Of a DNA stretch of 15,871 nt, positions 15,048-15,871 are shown piece after piece. How positions within the stretch are numbered: position 1 is the first letter of the stretch; every line of letters begins with the position of its first letter. The stretch is taken from contig CAZMCE010000027.1 of assembly GCA_964564855.1 (NCBI GenBank), positions 1 to 15,871 on the forward strand, written 5' to 3'. The notes beneath the pieces were generated by a model, which ran no database searches, was not told where the DNA came from, and saw only the letters and a program-made list of their open reading frames with translations. Source of the stretch: UBA285 sp964564855. GTDB lineage: Archaea > Thermoproteota > Thermoprotei_A > Sulfolobales > Desulfurococcaceae. The translations under genes were made by a program, and so were the position numbers.

Positions 15048-15078
15048 GATTTAGAGTTTTATTTAGATTTAGAGTTTT
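15048..15078. repeat. Two direct copies of a 13-base sequence
   Basis: GATTTAGAGTTTT occurs at 15048-15060 and 15066-15078 with a 5-base spacer. The second copy covers the 3' end of the minus-strand ORF (stop at 15069-15071) and the first covers the end of the frame-shifted small ORF. A local duplication is the simplest explanation. Confidence 0.55.
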
Positions 15079-15422
15079 GTGTGATTATAACCCCCTCCTA
15101 TAGTTACAGCTAAGAGTAATAGTAGAAGTAGAGGTACTCCAACAATTACTATCATTAGTGCTGTGCTAATTACCAACATGTTTCCTATTGATAGTCTGAA
15201 TACTTTGAATTTAAAGTTGTTTAGCGGCTTTCTAATTAGTAATGTGACTACTAGTAGTGGTGGCCATGCTACTAGCAAGTAGTTTATTCTCATAGGCGCT
15301 ATTCTCGGAATTACTTGTAAAGTCAGTATAGTTCCAGCTATTAGAACTAGTATGAGCACGGCTCTACTATAACTAATAGTTCTCAGTTCAAGTAAACACT
15401 TTAAAGACAAGTGAACACCCAT
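15069..15422 (-). CDS. Membrane protein segment, in frame with the upstream hydrolase-like gene
   Basis: The 117 residues from ATG 15422 are mostly hydrophobic, with three to four membrane segments (VLILVLIAGTILTLQ, YLLVAWPPLLVVTLLI, MLVISTALMIVIVGVPLLLL). There is no RBS before this ATG. The frame is already open upstream from the TGA at 15455-15453 and reads hydrophobic residues (LVTVSSILVLMGVHL), so the ATG probably lies inside a helix. The same frame then runs straight into the preceding hydrolase-like gene. It is therefore better viewed as the C-terminal part of one gene split by TGA than as a free-standing gene. I do not recognise the domain. Confidence 0.5.
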   Translation of the reverse strand: MGVHLSLKCLLELRTISYSRAVLILVLIAGTILTLQVIPRIAPMRINYLLVAWPPLLVVTLLIRKPLNNFKFKVFRLSIGNMLVISTALMIVIVGVPLLLLLLLAVTIGGGYNHTKL

Positions 15423-15452
15423 TAGTACTAGTATAGAACTTACTGTTACAAG

Positions 15453-15871
15453 TCACTCACTATAAGTTCTCGGCTCAATGTTAAATCCATGGAGATTAAT
15501 TATGAAACCTCCGAGTATTAGTAGTGATCCAGCTCTGAGGAGGCTAGAAGCACTTTCACACCTAATTGACTTGTAGAAGTGTATTGCGTAGGTCATAAAA
15601 CCACATATTAGTATTATATCATAGAGAATTTCTAGTACTCTTACATTAAGAGGACTATATAGCGGATTTACTGTTAACGGGTAAAGTGGTTTTATGTCAA
15701 TATATAGTGGCGTATCCATTAAGACGTGTAAGAACCAGCCTAGTACTCCGCCACTAATATAGCTTATTAAGCCATAGGTTCTCTCGCTAAGATGAAATAT
15801 TCTATTAAGAGGACTCAGCAGGCCTCTAGCTAAGTATAAAGCAAAACCCGAGATCACCCCCATTGATATCG
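15453..15871 (-). CDS. Membrane-bound metal-dependent hydrolase-like protein, 5' end beyond the window
   Basis: The minus-strand frame is open to the right-hand window edge, and the ATG at 15863 is unlikely to be the true start: related archaeal proteins have an N-terminal part with a conserved His that is not seen here. The visible part reads ALYLARGLLSPLNRIF, then GGVLGWFLHVLMDTPLY with IDIKPLYPLTVNPL, matching from memory the YdjM/DUF457-type predicted membrane hydrolases (His, Asp, then Asp-x-x-P). Two further hydrophobic segments follow before TGA 15455-15453. Beyond the TGA the frame continues for another 127 codons as a membrane protein. Confidence 0.6.
   Translation of the reverse strand, partial: ISMGVISGFALYLARGLLSPLNRIFHLSERTYGLISYISGGVLGWFLHVLMDTPLYIDIKPLYPLTVNPLYSPLNVRVLEILYDIILICGFMTYAIHFYKSIRCESASSLLRAGSLLILGGFIINLHGFNIEPRTYSE

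Noticed and set aside
13941..15871. Reassignment of TAG or TGA to an amino acid, suggested by in-frame TAG 14777 and TGA 15455
   Set aside because: TAG ends kdgA, the amidohydrolase and tatA, and TGA ends tatC and both permeases at natural family lengths, so both work as stops here.
1..15871. CRISPR arrays, insertion sequences, tRNA or rRNA genes
   Set aside because: No regularly spaced repeats, transposase frames, terminal inverted repeats or cloverleaf/rRNA motifs were visible on either strand.

Overview
The window is AT-rich archaeal DNA, most likely from a hyperthermophilic Thermoproteota (Crenarchaeota) of Desulfurococcales/Ignisphaera-like type. The reasons are heavy AGA/AGG (Arg) and ATA (Ile) codon use, TATA-type promoters, GGTG/GGAG ribosome binding sites followed by mixed ATG/GTG/TTG starts, a KDG kinase that closely resembles the Sulfolobus enzyme, a bacterio-opsin-activator-type HTH protein and a DUF973-like membrane protein. 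The genus is an inference.

Layout. 1-881: 3' part of a DUF973-like multi-pass membrane protein. 1106/1201-1812: HTH_10 regulator whose N-terminus seems to lie in another frame. 2061-3967: kdgA-kdgK, the 2-keto-3-deoxygluconate aldolase and kinase of the branched Entner-Doudoroff pathway. 3971-5002 (minus): zinc-dependent MDR dehydrogenase, tail to tail with kdgK and divergent from a PF04909-type amidohydrolase (5116-5850). 5891-7039: tatA and tatC. 7121-8782: large sugar-type solute-binding protein with a twin-arginine signal. 8875-12805: two MalF/MalG-type permeases and two different MalK-type ATPases. 12816-13795: FAH-family protein closing the operon, with an apparent -1 frameshift three codons in. 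13941-14833: broken CPBP/CAAX-type membrane protease. 14912-15004: possible small ORF. 15069-15871 (minus): membrane metal-dependent-hydrolase-like protein and a second membrane ORF, separated by one in-frame TGA.

The block 2061-13795 reads as a carbohydrate or sugar-acid module. A Tat-exported binding protein and a two-ATPase ABC importer bring in a substrate. A dehydrogenase and a possible lactonase could oxidise it. KDG kinase/aldolase, and perhaps the FAH protein, would process 2-keto-3-deoxy acids. The sugar-acid dehydratase that would link these steps is not in the window. The Tat translocase genes sit directly before a predicted Tat substrate.

The two most notable signals are these. 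(1) The two ATPases carry complementary motif losses that fall on the same composite nucleotide site. (2) The window has several reading-frame breaks: four places where adding one base to a short homopolymer would restore a longer protein, plus two in-frame stops. They cluster in the right-hand 3 kb, with one near each of the starts of the regulator and FAH genes.
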